Of a stretch of 64,000 bases of DNA, positions 1 to 7,918 are shown one piece after another. The position numbers and the translations under genes are program-made. The notes below the pieces were generated by a model. That model saw only the letters and a list, made by a program, of their open reading frames with translations, had not been told where the DNA came from and ran no database searches. Position 1 is the stretch's first letter, and every line of letters starts with the position of its first letter. Source of the DNA: Enterococcus hulanensis (GTDB taxonomy: Bacteria; Bacillota; Bacilli; Lactobacillales; Enterococcaceae); contig NZ_BJED01000016.1 of the NCBI RefSeq assembly GCF_005405485.1, positions 53,705-117,704 on the forward strand. Reading direction: 5' to 3'.

Positions 1-2
1 TC

Positions 3-1007
3 GAGGATTTTGCCGGGTGGCAATCACGGAAATGTGTGGAGCAGTTCGTAAAATATGCGGAAATCTGTTTTCGTCATTTTGGTGATCGGGTAAAATATTG
101 GGGCACGATCAACGAGCAGCTGATTGCCAGCGCGGCAACTGATTTAAACGGAAATCACGAGACAAATCCGGAGCTGAAAATGAAACACATGTATCAAATG
201 AGCTATCACATGTCCCTTGCCGAGAAAAAGACAATCGAAGTCTTTCGTAAAATCGTAAAAGATGGAAAGATCGGTCCGATTTGTTCAATGCAGGTAGTGT
301 ATCCGGAAACACCAGCGCCCAATGATATTCTAGCCGCACGAAATGCACAGGATTTTTTGCAGAATTGTTTTTTGGATATGTCGGTTTTTGGCAAATATCC
401 AACTAGCTACAGCAATTATTTAAAGAACAAAGGCTGGTATCCTGAATCCGAGGAAGAGGATGCCGCGGTGCTAAAGAATAATCGGCCGGACTTTATCGGG
501 ATCAATTATTATTGCAGTACCTGTGTGCGGGCATTAGCTGACGGTGAAGATAACAGTAAGCTGCCGCCGTTTTATCGGAATGAATTATTTACTCTGGGAA
601 ATAACCCCCATTTGACCAAGACCCAATGGATGGAGTTTGGGATCGATCCAGAGGGCTTATACATCGGAATGCGGGATATTTATGAGCGTTACGGACTTCC
701 GATGGTGGTGACCGAAAACGGGTTGGCCTATTCGGATGTTTTAGAAGGAGAGACAGTCTCCGATCATTATCGAATTGACTATCTGGAACAGCACATCAAG
801 CAGTGTGAACGTTTGGTGGAGGAGGGGTATCCGGTCTTTGGCTATTGCCCTTGGTCGCTGCTTGATTTGGTTAGTTCCCATCAAGGATTTAAAAAACGTT
901 ACGGATTGGTGTATGTTGATCGAACGGATGAAGACGTAAAGGACTGTCGTCGAATCCCGAAGGAAAGCTATTTCTGGTATAAAAACCGAATTCAATCGAA
1001 TAAATAA
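3..1007 (+). CDS. 6-phospho-beta-glucosidase (GH1), 5' end outside window
   Basis: This is the C-terminal two thirds or so of a family 1 glycoside hydrolase. The reading frame is already open at base 3, so the true start lies upstream. The acid/base region reads INEQ (Glu codon near 114), and the nucleophile is the Glu of TENG (codon 714-716). The C-terminal stretch SSHQGFKKRYGLVYVD carries the Ser/Lys/Tyr pattern that binds the 6-phosphate in phospho-beta-glycosidases. It would hydrolyse a phosphorylated beta-glucoside delivered by a PTS. The next gene is a cellobiose-type EIIC starting 12 bases downstream, so both are probably co-transcribed. The preferred aglycone cannot be told. Confidence 0.93.
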   Translation, partial: EDFAGWQSRKCVEQFVKYAEICFRHFGDRVKYWGTINEQLIASAATDLNGNHETNPELKMKHMYQMSYHMSLAEKKTIEVFRKIVKDGKIGPICSMQVVYPETPAPNDILAARNAQDFLQNCFLDMSVFGKYPTSYSNYLKNKGWYPESEEEDAAVLKNNRPDFIGINYYCSTCVRALADGEDNSKLPPFYRNELFTLGNNPHLTKTQWMEFGIDPEGLYIGMRDIYERYGLPMVVTENGLAYSDVLEGETVSDHYRIDYLEQHIKQCERLVEEGYPVFGYCPWSLLDLVSSHQGFKKRYGLVYVDRTDEDVKDCRRIPKESYFWYKNRIQSNK

Positions 1008-1019
1008 GGAGCGAGAAGA

Positions 1020-2333
1020 ATGAATACTTTTATTGATTTCATGGAAAAACGATTTATCCCTGTCGCAAATAAAATCTCTGAAAATCGTTACTTAAAGAGT
1101 GTCAGCACAGGGTCGATGGCGCTGCTGGGTGTTATTATGGTAGGCTCGATTTTTACAGTGATCGCTAGTTTCAGCTGGGGACCTTATCAAGAATTCTTGA
1201 CTAGTACACAATTAGGGACACTGCTAAATTATATCCCGGATTTTACCATTGATTTGTTGGGGATGTATATGGCCTTTAGTATCGCGTATTGCGGTGCAGA
1301 TATTTTCAAGATAAAAGAGCACGCATTAGGAACAGGCTTGATCTCACTTGTCAGCTTTTTGATGCTTAGTCCGTTGACGGATGTGCCAGAGGAGCGTTTA
1401 GCCTATCTGAATACCAGCTATTTAGGAGCTAAAGGTGTCTTTGTTGCGATCTTTGTCTCACTGTTAACGATTCAAGTGATGCGATTTTTTGTTAAGAAGA
1501 ACTTTACGATCCGTATGCCTCAAGGCGTGCCTGAGATGGTTACCAAGTCCTTTACTTCTTTAATTCCGGCTGTTGCGATTGTTTTGATTTTTGGACTAAT
1601 CAAGCTGTTGTTTAGTCTGACCAGCTTTGAAACAGCGACGGACTTTATTTATACCTTGCTTCAACAGCCGCTGCAGTCATTGACCGCAACCTTGCCAGCA
1701 TTCTTAGTTCTGATTTTGATTTCCAACCTGCTGTGGTTCTTTGGGATTCACGGATCAATGACCGTTTTGCCGATTTTGATGCCGATCTTTTTGGGCTACC
1801 TCGCAGGAAATACCGAGGCTGTCTCAGCCGGCGAAGCGATCCCGCATGTCATTAATTTCGGTCTTTACGATCTGGCCTGTCTAGGAGGAAGCGGAGCTAC
1901 GATCGGTTTAGTGGCGAATATGTTTTTCTTTTCCAAGAGCAAACGTTATCGCGCCTTTTCCAAAATTGTTTTCCCCAGCGGATTATTCGGAGTCAATGAA
2001 CCGGTGATTTTCGGGATGCCGCTGATGCTAAATGTGATGCTGCTGATTCCATTTCTATTAACTCCTTTAGTGATCGTATCTCTGGGATATCTGTTGATCT
2101 CTTTTGGAATCATTACTGCTCCAATCGGAATCTTAGGTGCCGGATCATTACCGCCGCTGGTTCATGGGATCGTGCAGGGAAGTTTATCCTTTGGTATTTA
2201 CGAAATTATTGCGGCGGTGCTTTCAATGGCCATCTATTTCCCATTCTTTAAAGCCTTAGATAATCAAGCAGTTCAAGAAGAAGCTGCCGCAAATGAGTTA
2301 GCAGCAGAAGATTCGACAGTTAGTGAAATTTAA
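1020..2333 (+). CDS. PTS EIIC, lactose/cellobiose family
   Basis: A 437-residue polytopic membrane permease of the lactose/cellobiose/chitobiose PTS family. Family landmarks are the N-terminal FMEKRFIPVANKI, the FGIHGSM motif in the middle and the NEPVIFGMPLMLN signature near residue 320. AAGGAG lies just ahead of the ATG. It takes up and phosphorylates a beta-glucoside for the upstream phospho-glucosidase. No EIIA or EIIB is adjacent in the window; they may lie upstream or be borrowed from another cellobiose-type system such as that at 46 kb. A strong terminator follows, so it is the last gene of its operon. Confidence 0.92.
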   Translation: MNTFIDFMEKRFIPVANKISENRYLKSVSTGSMALLGVIMVGSIFTVIASFSWGPYQEFLTSTQLGTLLNYIPDFTIDLLGMYMAFSIAYCGADIFKIKEHALGTGLISLVSFLMLSPLTDVPEERLAYLNTSYLGAKGVFVAIFVSLLTIQVMRFFVKKNFTIRMPQGVPEMVTKSFTSLIPAVAIVLIFGLIKLLFSLTSFETATDFIYTLLQQPLQSLTATLPAFLVLILISNLLWFFGIHGSMTVLPILMPIFLGYLAGNTEAVSAGEAIPHVINFGLYDLACLGGSGATIGLVANMFFFSKSKRYRAFSKIVFPSGLFGVNEPVIFGMPLMLNVMLLIPFLLTPLVIVSLGYLLISFGIITAPIGILGAGSLPPLVHGIVQGSLSFGIYEIIAAVLSMAIYFPFFKALDNQAVQEEAAANELAAEDSTVSEI

Positions 2334-2337
2334 CGAG

Positions 2338-2376
2338 GAGCTCAACCATTTATAAGCAAATGGTTGGGCTCTTTTT
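2338..2376 (+). terminator. Rho-independent terminator of the bgl/EIIC operon
   Basis: A 14-bp stem (arms 2338-2351 and 2358-2371) with a six-base loop is followed by a T run. It ends the EIIC operon. Confidence 0.9.
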
Positions 2377-2502
2377 GTGTGATTATCAAAATAAGTATCC
2401 ATAACTAAAACCAATGACCAGCCATAAAAAAGCGCAATTAGCTAAGACGGATCGGTAACAGGTATAGTTGATGTACTGAAAAACAAGCAGGAGGACATCA
2501 AT

Positions 2503-3432
2503 ATGGGAAAAACTTATTCATCCATTTTAGAGTTAATCGGAGAAACGCCAATCGTGAAGCTGAATCCACTGGTACCGGAAAACAGCGCGGAGGTTTATGT
2601 CAAGCTGGAGTTCTTTAATCCCGGCGGCAGTGTGAAGGATCGGATCGCTTTGCATATGATCGAAACAGCTGAAAAGGCGGGAGAATTAAAGCCGGGAAAT
2701 ACGATTGTGGAACCAACTAGCGGGAACACGGGAGTAGGTTTAGCCATGGTCGGTGCTGCCAAAGGCTATCCAGTCATTATCGTGATGCCGGATACGATGA
2801 GTATTGAACGAAGAAAACTCATTCAAGCATACGGTGCAACGCTGATCCTGACACCAGGCGCAGAAGGGATGAAGGGGGCGATCGCAAAAGCTAGCGAGCT
2901 AGCCAGTCAAGACGGCTACTTTATGCCGCTGCAGTTCAACAACCCGGCAAATTCGGCGATCCACCGAGAAACGACGGCGAAAGAAATTCAAGCAGCTTTT
3001 GGGACAGGCGGTTTAGACGCTTTTATCGCAGGTGTCGGGACCGGCGGAACGATCACGGGTGCCGGTCAAAAATTGAAGGAAGCCTATCCTGATCTAAAGA
3101 TTTACGCAGTAGAACCGGAAGAATCGCCTGTTTTAAAAGGCGGCGCCCACTCTCCTCATAAAATTCAAGGAATCGGTGCCGGTTTTGTCCCAGAAATACT
3201 GGACACCACGATCTATGATCAAGTCCTTTCCGTTTCCAGCGAAACAGCTCTGCAAGCAGCGCGGGAAGCTGCCGCAAAAGAAGGCATATTAGTCGGAATA
3301 TCCGCAGGTGCAGCGATCCATTCTGCACTTCAAGTAGCACAAGAATTAGGACCGGACAAAAAGGTTTTGGCGATCGTTCCAGATAACGGAGAACGCTATT
3401 TATCGACTGCCCTGTATCAATTTGACGAATAA
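2503..3432 (+). CDS. cysK: Cysteine synthase A (O-acetylserine sulfhydrylase)
   Basis: A 309-residue PLP enzyme that makes cysteine from O-acetylserine and sulfide. Lys45 in GGSVKDR is the Schiff-base lysine. PTSGNTG near residue 70 binds the substrate carboxylate, and [10 protein letters not shown] near 175 holds the PLP phosphate. Length and motifs are full. GGAGG precedes the ATG at 2503. It stands alone between two terminators, so it forms its own transcription unit. No T-box or S-box leader is visible in the 126 bases upstream. The closely related CysM is an alternative name, but the motif set favours CysK. Confidence 0.95.
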   Translation: MGKTYSSILELIGETPIVKLNPLVPENSAEVYVKLEFFNPGGSVKDRIALHMIETAEKAGELKPGNTIVEPTSGNTGVGLAMVGAAKGYPVIIVMPDTMSIERRKLIQAYGATLILTPGAEGMKGAIAKASELASQDGYFMPLQFNNPANSAIHRETTAKEIQAAFGTGGLDAFIAGVGTGGTITGAGQKLKEAYPDLKIYAVEPEESPVLKGGAHSPHKIQGIGAGFVPEILDTTIYDQVLSVSSETALQAAREAAAKEGILVGISAGAAIHSALQVAQELGPDKKVLAIVPDNGERYLSTALYQFDE

Positions 3433-3441
3433 CGAAATTCC

Positions 3442-3472
3442 GCCCCTTCATCGTTGGTGAAGGGGCTTTTTT
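3442..3472 (+). terminator. cysK terminator
   Basis: A nine-bp GC-rich stem (GCCCCTTCA with TGAAGGGGC) and a run of six T residues follow cysK directly. Confidence 0.92.
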
Positions 3473-3626
3473 AAATGTTCGTGTTTAACGCCGGAAAGGT
3501 TCGATAAACGTTTCATTTTTGTTAATATGAAAAGAATTGAGAATACAAGGGTTAATTGGAGTTATTAAGGAAATGATGCGAAACTTAATATTATAAGCAA
3601 AGGACTGCGTAAATGTTCATGTTTAT

Positions 3627-3655
3627 TTGCTTTCTTCGTTCCGCCATGTTATGGT
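3627..3655 (+). promoter_or_regulatory. Likely promoter of the cold-shock gene
   Basis: TTGCTT (3627-3632), a 17-bp spacer and TATGGT (3650-3655) form a sigma-A type promoter. It would give an AT-rich 5' leader of about 120 bases before the csp start, typical of cold-shock mRNAs whose leaders fold differently in the cold. The rest of the 3473-3765 interval shows no gene. Confidence 0.5.
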
Positions 3656-3780
3656 AACTAAGTAATACTTTGATATGTGACTAGGTGGTTATCTAAGAAT
3701 TTTAAGATACTTTTTTATTACACGTCATTTTTTATTACAACAAAATAAACACAGTTGATGTGTAATTGGAGGTACTTTCT

Positions 3781-3981
3781 ATGAATAAAGGTACAGTAAA
3801 ATGGTTTAATGCAGACAAAGGTTTTGGTTTCATCACTGGAGAAGACGGAAATGATGTTTTCGCACATTTCTCAGCTATCCAAGGCGACGGATTCAAATCT
3901 TTAGACGAAGGTCAAGCAGTGACTTTCGATGTTGAAGAAGGCCAACGCGGCTTACAAGCTTCAAACATCACAAAAGACTAA
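3781..3981 (+). CDS. Cold-shock protein, CspA family
   Basis: A 66-residue single-domain OB-fold RNA chaperone. RNP1 (KGFGFI) and RNP2-like (VFAHFSAI) nucleic-acid binding motifs are intact, as is the opening KGTVKWFN. The ATG at 3781 is chosen because GGAGGT lies at 3768-3773; the in-frame TTG at 3766 would use the ribosome binding site itself as codons. The protein would melt mRNA secondary structure after cold shock or in growth. It stands alone with a long leader and its own terminator. Which csp paralogue this is cannot be told. Confidence 0.95.
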   Translation: MNKGTVKWFNADKGFGFITGEDGNDVFAHFSAIQGDGFKSLDEGQAVTFDVEEGQRGLQASNITKD

Positions 3982-4004
3982 GATTAATCTATTGATGGAT
4001 GACT

Positions 4005-4034
4005 AAGGAGATCGGAAACGATCTTCTTTTTTTA
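4005..4034 (+). terminator. csp terminator
   Basis: AGATCG and CGATCT pair around a GAAA tetraloop, extended by weaker pairs, and run into seven T residues. Confidence 0.85.
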
Positions 4035-4058
4035 TAATATTTGAAGGAGGATATTCAA

Positions 4059-4292
4059 ATGGCGAACACCTATGGATTCAAATCTCCAACCCCCTCATTT
4101 TTAGGGGAGCGCTTCTCGATCGGGCAAGAAGTATTTTTCGAATATAAAAAGGAAACACAACTAGGAATTGTAAAGAATAAACTGAACAATTCAGCGATCG
4201 TCAAAATCATCAAAAGTGAAACAGAAGATTTCATTGATTTTACGACGGTCATTAGTTATGGTGAACTAGTCGATCCTGAGACCAATTTTTAA
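4059..4292 (+). CDS. Small protein, possibly DUF2187-like
   Basis: A 77-residue protein of unknown function. The ATG at 4059 follows AAGGAGG at a good distance; an in-frame TTG at 4041 would overlap that site. After a short leader the sequence alternates charged and aliphatic residues (IGQEVFFEYKK, LGIVKNKLNNSAIVKII), like the small beta-barrel of DUF2187/YkvS-type proteins. That resemblance is by eye only. No membrane segment or signal peptide is present. The gene sits between the csp terminator and a strong convergent terminator, so it is either monocistronic or read through from csp. Confidence 0.75.
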   Translation: MANTYGFKSPTPSFLGERFSIGQEVFFEYKKETQLGIVKNKLNNSAIVKIIKSETEDFIDFTTVISYGELVDPETNF

Positions 4293-4317
4293 TGGTCTGA
4301 ATAAATAGATAAAACGA

Positions 4318-4350
4318 ACGGCCCTCAGCACACGCTGAGGGCCGTTTTTT
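4318..4350 (+). terminator. Terminator between 4059 gene and convergent immA-like gene
   Basis: A perfect 12-bp GC-rich stem (4318-4329 with 4334-4345) and a run of six T residues. It lies at the meeting point of two convergent units and may serve both. Confidence 0.9.
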
Positions 4351-4819
4351 ACTCATCAAAAAATTCAAAGACACCGATCGTTCCATCAGCGCGAAAAAGA
4401 ATCCGGTAGTTTTTATAAGAAAGTCCTTCGCCATACATCCGGGCATAGACCTTGACCGCATGCTCCAAAGACTCCTTACTGATCCCTAAATAATCGGCAC
4501 ATTCCCAAACCGTGGAAAAACGTTCTTTGTGACAGTCAATGATGTCTTGCGGGGTGACGACTAAAGTAGCGCCAACATCGCGGGCTTTTTGTTCTTGCTT
4601 ACGTTTTTCATGGGTGTCCTGCTGCGTAATGTCGCCGGAGCTTGTTAGATAATGGGCGATTTCTTCTGCGATCGTATCGGTTAATTCTTCAGAAGTTTGG
4701 CGCGGGTTCAAGTAAACATGATTATCGATATATAACCCCTTTTGGCCATCGGGCATGGATGGATCAAAAATATAATTGATTCCTTGAAAATGAGCCATTA
4801 GTTTTTCTGCTTTATCCAT
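4349..4819 (-). CDS. ImmA/IrrE-type metallopeptidase
   Basis: A 156-residue protein of the ImmA/IrrE family (COG2856). The zinc-binding helix reads AEEIAHYL, the EExxH variant common among phage and ICE members instead of HExxH. Such proteases cleave their partner Xre repressor after DNA damage, as ImmA does to ImmR in ICEBs1. The ATG at 4819 follows AAGGATTAATCGA, which overlaps the end of the repressor gene, so the two are translationally coupled. Upstream in-frame codons to 4861 lack a site. The neighbours indicate control of the divergent lysis cassette. Confidence 0.85.
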   Translation of the reverse strand: MDKAEKLMAHFQGINYIFDPSMPDGQKGLYIDNHVYLNPRQTSEELTDTIAEEIAHYLTSSGDITQQDTHEKRKQEQKARDVGATLVVTPQDIIDCHKERFSTVWECADYLGISKESLEHAVKVYARMYGEGLSYKNYRILFRADGTIGVFEFFDE

Positions 4820-4823
4820 TCGA

Positions 4824-5150
4824 TTAATCCTTCTTTGCGTGTTTCTGTTTAATGAAATCAATATAATTCAGAATATCTTCCATCTGTTCTTCGGTCACTT
4901 CATCATCAATATGGGCGGCCACGGTCATCTGTTTGGCCGAAAAAGTATTTTTTTGCTCCCGGCCATGCAAGTAGTCCAAAGAGACATTAAAAAAATCCGC
5001 GATTTTATTTTGCGTCTCGATATCAGGCGTTCGTTTTCCTTGTTCATAGGAAGCGTAAGTTGTTTTCGCGATCCCCAGCTTTTTTGCCATTTCCAACTGG
5101 GTAAGGTGAGGTGTTTTTTTTCTCAGCTTTTTTAATTGTTGTGCAAACAT
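4824..5150 (-). CDS. Xre-family (Cro/CI-like) repressor
   Basis: A 108-residue DNA-binding protein with an N-terminal HTH_3 domain. The helix-turn-helix covers LTQLEMAKKLGIAKTTYASYEQGKRTPD, about residues 16-43. A short acidic and coiled C-terminal tail follows. The ATG at 5150 follows GGGAG; the 27 extra in-frame codons upstream have no ribosome binding site and read into the promoter region. It is transcribed with the ImmA-like protease and away from the activator at 5369, the classic switch layout of phages and ICEs. It probably represses both divergent promoters. Confidence 0.9.
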   Translation of the reverse strand: MFAQQLKKLRKKTPHLTQLEMAKKLGIAKTTYASYEQGKRTPDIETQNKIADFFNVSLDYLHGREQKNTFSAKQMTVAAHIDDEVTEEQMEDILNYIDFIKQKHAKKD

Positions 5151-5231
5151 AATGACACTCCCTTCGATTCCATAGTAACACGAATCATCTAACGATTTCC
5201 AGAAAAAACAGACGATATGTCGACAAAACAA

Positions 5232-5260
5232 TTTACATAGTACGCGAAATGTATTACCAT
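5232..5260 (+). promoter_or_regulatory. Candidate rightward promoter in the divergent switch region
   Basis: TTTACA (5232-5237), 17 bp and TACCAT (5255-5260). It lies in the 218-bp gap between repressor and activator and would drive the activator. Repressor operators are expected here but no clean palindrome was seen. Confidence 0.4.
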
Positions 5261-5368
5261 TAATCTACAAAAAAGATTTTGAGTCCGTTTTAAAGGGAAT
5301 TTAGTATTAAAAATAATTTACTATTTCCCAGTGACTTCTAACGATAGTTATTTTAAGGAGGAAAGACG

Positions 5369-5758
5369 ATGGAAAAATGGAAGAAAGACTATTTGAAAGG
5401 AATCCTGCGCGATTATCCCAACATGGAGGATTACTACTTAGAAAGAAAAGAAAAACTGCTTTTGCATAATAAGCGGACGCGTCAACAGGCGAATACAGAT
5501 ACAAAAAATAAAAAACTATTGATCTCCATTTCTTTAGATCGGCAGCTGGTCAACTTGGAGCGAAATCAAAAGATCATCACCATGTGCTTAGAAAATGCGA
5601 CAGCGGAAACAAAAGAGATCATCGAGCTGCTTTATATGAAGAACAATCAGAAGGTCAATCTTGATCTAGTGGCGGACCAGGTCTTTTTAAGCAAGCGGCA
5701 AGTAATGCGCCTGCGGGATGCTTTTTTTGAAGAGTTAGCCGAACATCTAGGAATCTGA
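5369..5758 (+). CDS. Phage-type late-gene activator (ArpU/RinA-like)
   Basis: A 129-residue basic protein of the size and pattern of phage ArpU/RinA-type activators. The N-terminal half is charged and helical. The C-terminal 60 residues (ETKEIIELLYMKN, then VADQVFLSKRQVMRLRDAFFEELAEHLGI) look like a sigma-region-4 style helix-turn-helix. AAGGAGG precedes the ATG. Divergent from the repressor and upstream of the holin and lysins, it probably turns on the lysis genes, as its phage relatives turn on late genes. The family assignment is by pattern only. Confidence 0.7.
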   Translation: MEKWKKDYLKGILRDYPNMEDYYLERKEKLLLHNKRTRQQANTDTKNKKLLISISLDRQLVNLERNQKIITMCLENATAETKEIIELLYMKNNQKVNLDLVADQVFLSKRQVMRLRDAFFEELAEHLGI

Positions 5759-5780
5759 TGTCTTTTTTTTGGCAACAAAT

Positions 5781-5794
5781 CGAACATAAGTTCG
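5781..5794 (+). promoter_or_regulatory. SOS box (LexA-type site) upstream of the lysis genes
   Basis: CGAACATAAGTTCG has perfect CGAAC/GTTCG arms and differs by one base from the Gram-positive consensus CGAACATATGTTCG. It is followed at once by TATATAGT, a good -10 region. The SOS site at 17078-17091 has the same box-then-TATAAT layout. The promoter would read rightward into the holin and lysin genes. Confidence 0.7.
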
Positions 5795-5834
5795 TATATA
5801 GTGTAGATAGATCAAACAGAAAGGAATGAAACGG

Positions 5835-5879
5835 ATGAGTAAGCGAGTATTTGTTTTGAAATTGGGCGGGAAAACATGA
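5835..5879 (+). CDS. Possible 14-residue leader peptide
   Basis: A short frame, MSKRVFVLKLGGKT, starts at an ATG preceded by GAAAGGA and lies just downstream of the SOS promoter. It may be a leader peptide, or the start of a gene that has since been lost. Nothing else coding is visible between 5880 and 6068. Confidence 0.25.
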   Translation: MSKRVFVLKLGGKT

Positions 5880-6068
5880 GAAATGTTTGTGGTGGAGTGA
5901 AAGCAGAAAATTAGATAGTTCGGAAGGATTTTTTGGCAGAGGATTTTCCTATTTTCAGATGGTTAATAGTTAGTTTTTCAGCATCAACAGAGAATTACGA
6001 AAAGGCGTGCAATTTGTTCTTCTGAATTATCTAACAGGTCAGTAAAAATTCAGGAAAGCTGGTGAAGC

Positions 6069-6284
6069 ATGGATAATTTTATTTCAACGTTCCTCAATAA
6101 TCCTGAAAGCATCGGATTTCCAGTGCTTTTTGTCTTTCTCTTAGTCTGGGTGATGAAGCAGAACAATGCACGGGAAGAACGCTATTTAAACACCATCGAT
6201 GATTTGACAGAATCACTCAAGCAAGTCGAGAGAATCGAGACAACGGTCAATCATATAAATGAAAGAATGGGCGAACAGGGATGA
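6069..6284 (+). CDS. Holin-like protein (BhlA/UviB type)
   Basis: A 71-residue protein with one N-terminal membrane segment (GFPVLFVFLLVWVMK, about residues 17-31) and a charged coiled-coil tail (ARE...LTESLKQVERIETTVNHINERMGEQG). This is the plan of BhlA/UviB phage and bacteriocin-release proteins. It would open the membrane for the lysins coded next to it or help to export them. The site is a weak GGTGA close to the ATG. Spacing to the first lysin is 70 bases. Confidence 0.78.
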   Translation: MDNFISTFLNNPESIGFPVLFVFLLVWVMKQNNAREERYLNTIDDLTESLKQVERIETTVNHINERMGEQG

Positions 6285-6354
6285 GGATTTGACACAAATT
6301 TTGGCGACAAGAGTAAGTTTAGTAGTTACGACAAAGTAAGGGAGGGAATTTTTG

Positions 6355-7032
6355 ATGGGTGACATCAATAAAATGATTCAATGGATGAAAGACCATGAAG
6401 GAAAAGTAGTTTATGAGCAAGTGAGACCTTGGGGCACCGGGACACCACCGCGATATGATTGTTCAGCAGCAGTGATTTCTGCTTTAAGAGCAGGCGGTTT
6501 TTTAGATAATAGCGGCGGAAACTATGGAAACACTGAAACATTATATGCACTTGAAGGGAAGCTGTTAACACCGATTCCTCAAGAGCAGGTGGGGCGAGGC
6601 GATATTTTTGTATCAGGTCCTAAGGGTGGATCAACCGGAAATAATGGACATACAGGGATTTTTCTAGATAATCAAACGATTATTCACGCGACTAAATATT
6701 TACCCTATGGCGTTAATGGTATCGTGACGACTTCAGCAGCCGGATGGTTGGGAAGCAGTCCAGTTTATTACTATCGCTTGAAGGGCGGAAATGCTAACGG
6801 CTCGGGAGCTTCTGTAGGAGATGTTCAACCACAGTGCTTTATTGAAATGAACAATGGCATTTCATGGTTTGACGGTAAACGCAGACATAATCTTCCCAAT
6901 AAAGATTGTCAGGAAATTTTGAACAGAATTTATCGGGAAAATAATGGGAAAGACATGCCGGCAATTAAAATGAAAGGCGCAGATGAAGCATGGCTGGTTC
7001 GTTTAGACCAAGCTATTAATGCTAAGTCGTAA
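6355..7032 (+). CDS. Lysin 1: Amidase_5-type peptidoglycan hydrolase with C-terminal repeat domain
   Basis: A 225-residue hydrolase. Residues 1-145 match the phage peptidoglycan amidohydrolase (Amidase_5, NlpC/P60-like) pattern: catalytic Cys in YDCSAAV, then GRGDIFVSG and the His of NNGHTGIFLD. A Gly-rich linker leads to a C-terminal domain of about 60 residues (ISWFDGKRRHNLPNKDC to WLVRLDQAIN) that recurs in lysin 2 and is probably cell-wall binding. No signal peptide is present, so export needs the holin-like protein or lysis. ATG 6355 follows GGGAGGG. The next lysin begins only 19 bases after its stop. Confidence 0.88.
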   Translation: MGDINKMIQWMKDHEGKVVYEQVRPWGTGTPPRYDCSAAVISALRAGGFLDNSGGNYGNTETLYALEGKLLTPIPQEQVGRGDIFVSGPKGGSTGNNGHTGIFLDNQTIIHATKYLPYGVNGIVTTSAAGWLGSSPVYYYRLKGGNANGSGASVGDVQPQCFIEMNNGISWFDGKRRHNLPNKDCQEILNRIYRENNGKDMPAIKMKGADEAWLVRLDQAINAKS

Positions 7033-7051
7033 AAGAGAGGAGAGAAGTGAA

Positions 7052-7744
7052 TTGGGACAAAGAGAAGTAGCAAAAGAAGTTTGGGACTTTTTAGTATCTC
7101 GCGGTTGGACTAAACAATCTGTAGCGGGGATCTTGGGAAATATCCAAAGTGAAAGCAGTCTTAATCCGGATATTTGGTCAAATGACGGGGGATATGGTTT
7201 AGTCCAATGGACACCTAGTTCAAAATTGATTAACTGGTGTACTGAAAAAGGAATGAACTACAAAACAGTAAATGCACAATGCCAACGCATTCAGTATGAA
7301 ATGGAAAACGGTATTCAATGGTTTAGCAATCCGCAACGCCCTGATTTAGGTTATCTATCGTTTAGAGATTTTACAAAACTAACAGATGTGAAAAAAGCTG
7401 CTGAGTATTTTATTGCTTTTTATGAACACCCAGCAAATCCTAATCAGCCAGTTCGAGCAACGCAAGCACAATATTGGTACGATCAGTTTAAAAATCAAGC
7501 AAATACAACAAGTCAAGGAGGAATTGAAATGCAAGCATTAATTACGATTGGACAAGGAAGTAAAAAGGGAGTTAGCTGGTTTGATGGACAAAAAAGACAC
7601 AACCTGCCGCATGCAGACTGTGCCACCATTTTGAACGAGGTTTATCACAAAAATACTGGGAAGTATATGCCCAACATTGATTTATCCGGCGATAAAGAAG
7701 CATGGTTGGTTCGTTTGGATCAAGCTATCAATGCAGGTTCTTAA
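7052..7744 (+). CDS. Lysin 2: phage tail-tip lysozyme domain plus the same C-terminal domain
   Basis: A 230-residue hydrolase. The N-terminal 150 residues match the phage tail lysozyme fold (Phage_lysozyme2): VAGILGNIQSESSLNPDIW with a catalytic Glu, then GYGLVQWTP. The C-terminal 60 residues (VSWFDGQKRHNLPHADC to WLVRLDQAIN) are a near copy of the end of lysin 1. Start TTG 7052 is chosen because GAGAGGAG lies before it; ATG 7019, inside lysin 1, has no site. An internal AAGGAGG and in-frame ATG at 7529 could release the C-terminal domain alone. Confidence 0.85.
   Translation: MGQREVAKEVWDFLVSRGWTKQSVAGILGNIQSESSLNPDIWSNDGGYGLVQWTPSSKLINWCTEKGMNYKTVNAQCQRIQYEMENGIQWFSNPQRPDLGYLSFRDFTKLTDVKKAAEYFIAFYEHPANPNQPVRATQAQYWYDQFKNQANTTSQGGIEMQALITIGQGSKKGVSWFDGQKRHNLPHADCATILNEVYHKNTGKYMPNIDLSGDKEAWLVRLDQAINAGS
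7515..7531 (+). promoter_or_regulatory. Internal ribosome binding site and start inside lysin 2
   Basis: AAGGAGG (7515-7521), seven bases, then an in-frame ATG (7529-7531, codon 160 of the 230-residue protein). Translation from here would yield a 71-residue free wall-binding domain, as reported for the enterococcal phage endolysin Lys170. Confidence 0.6.
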
Positions 7745-7918
7745 TACAAAAAAGCTGATACAAGAGTGTAACGCAAACCGTGTAGGCAGTAGGACAATTT
7801 AGATATTGAGACTGTTTACACGGCGTCTTAATGAATGGGAGATTTGGCGCTCGGCAGGCTTACGGATAGCGCTAAAACTATGAGAAACAGAAAAATGGAA
7901 TAGAACAGAGGTGAAAAA

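Noticed and set aside
7745..7918. Possible small gene between lysins 2 and 3
   Set aside because: Only short frames without ribosome binding sites; it looks like a non-coding or decayed spacer.
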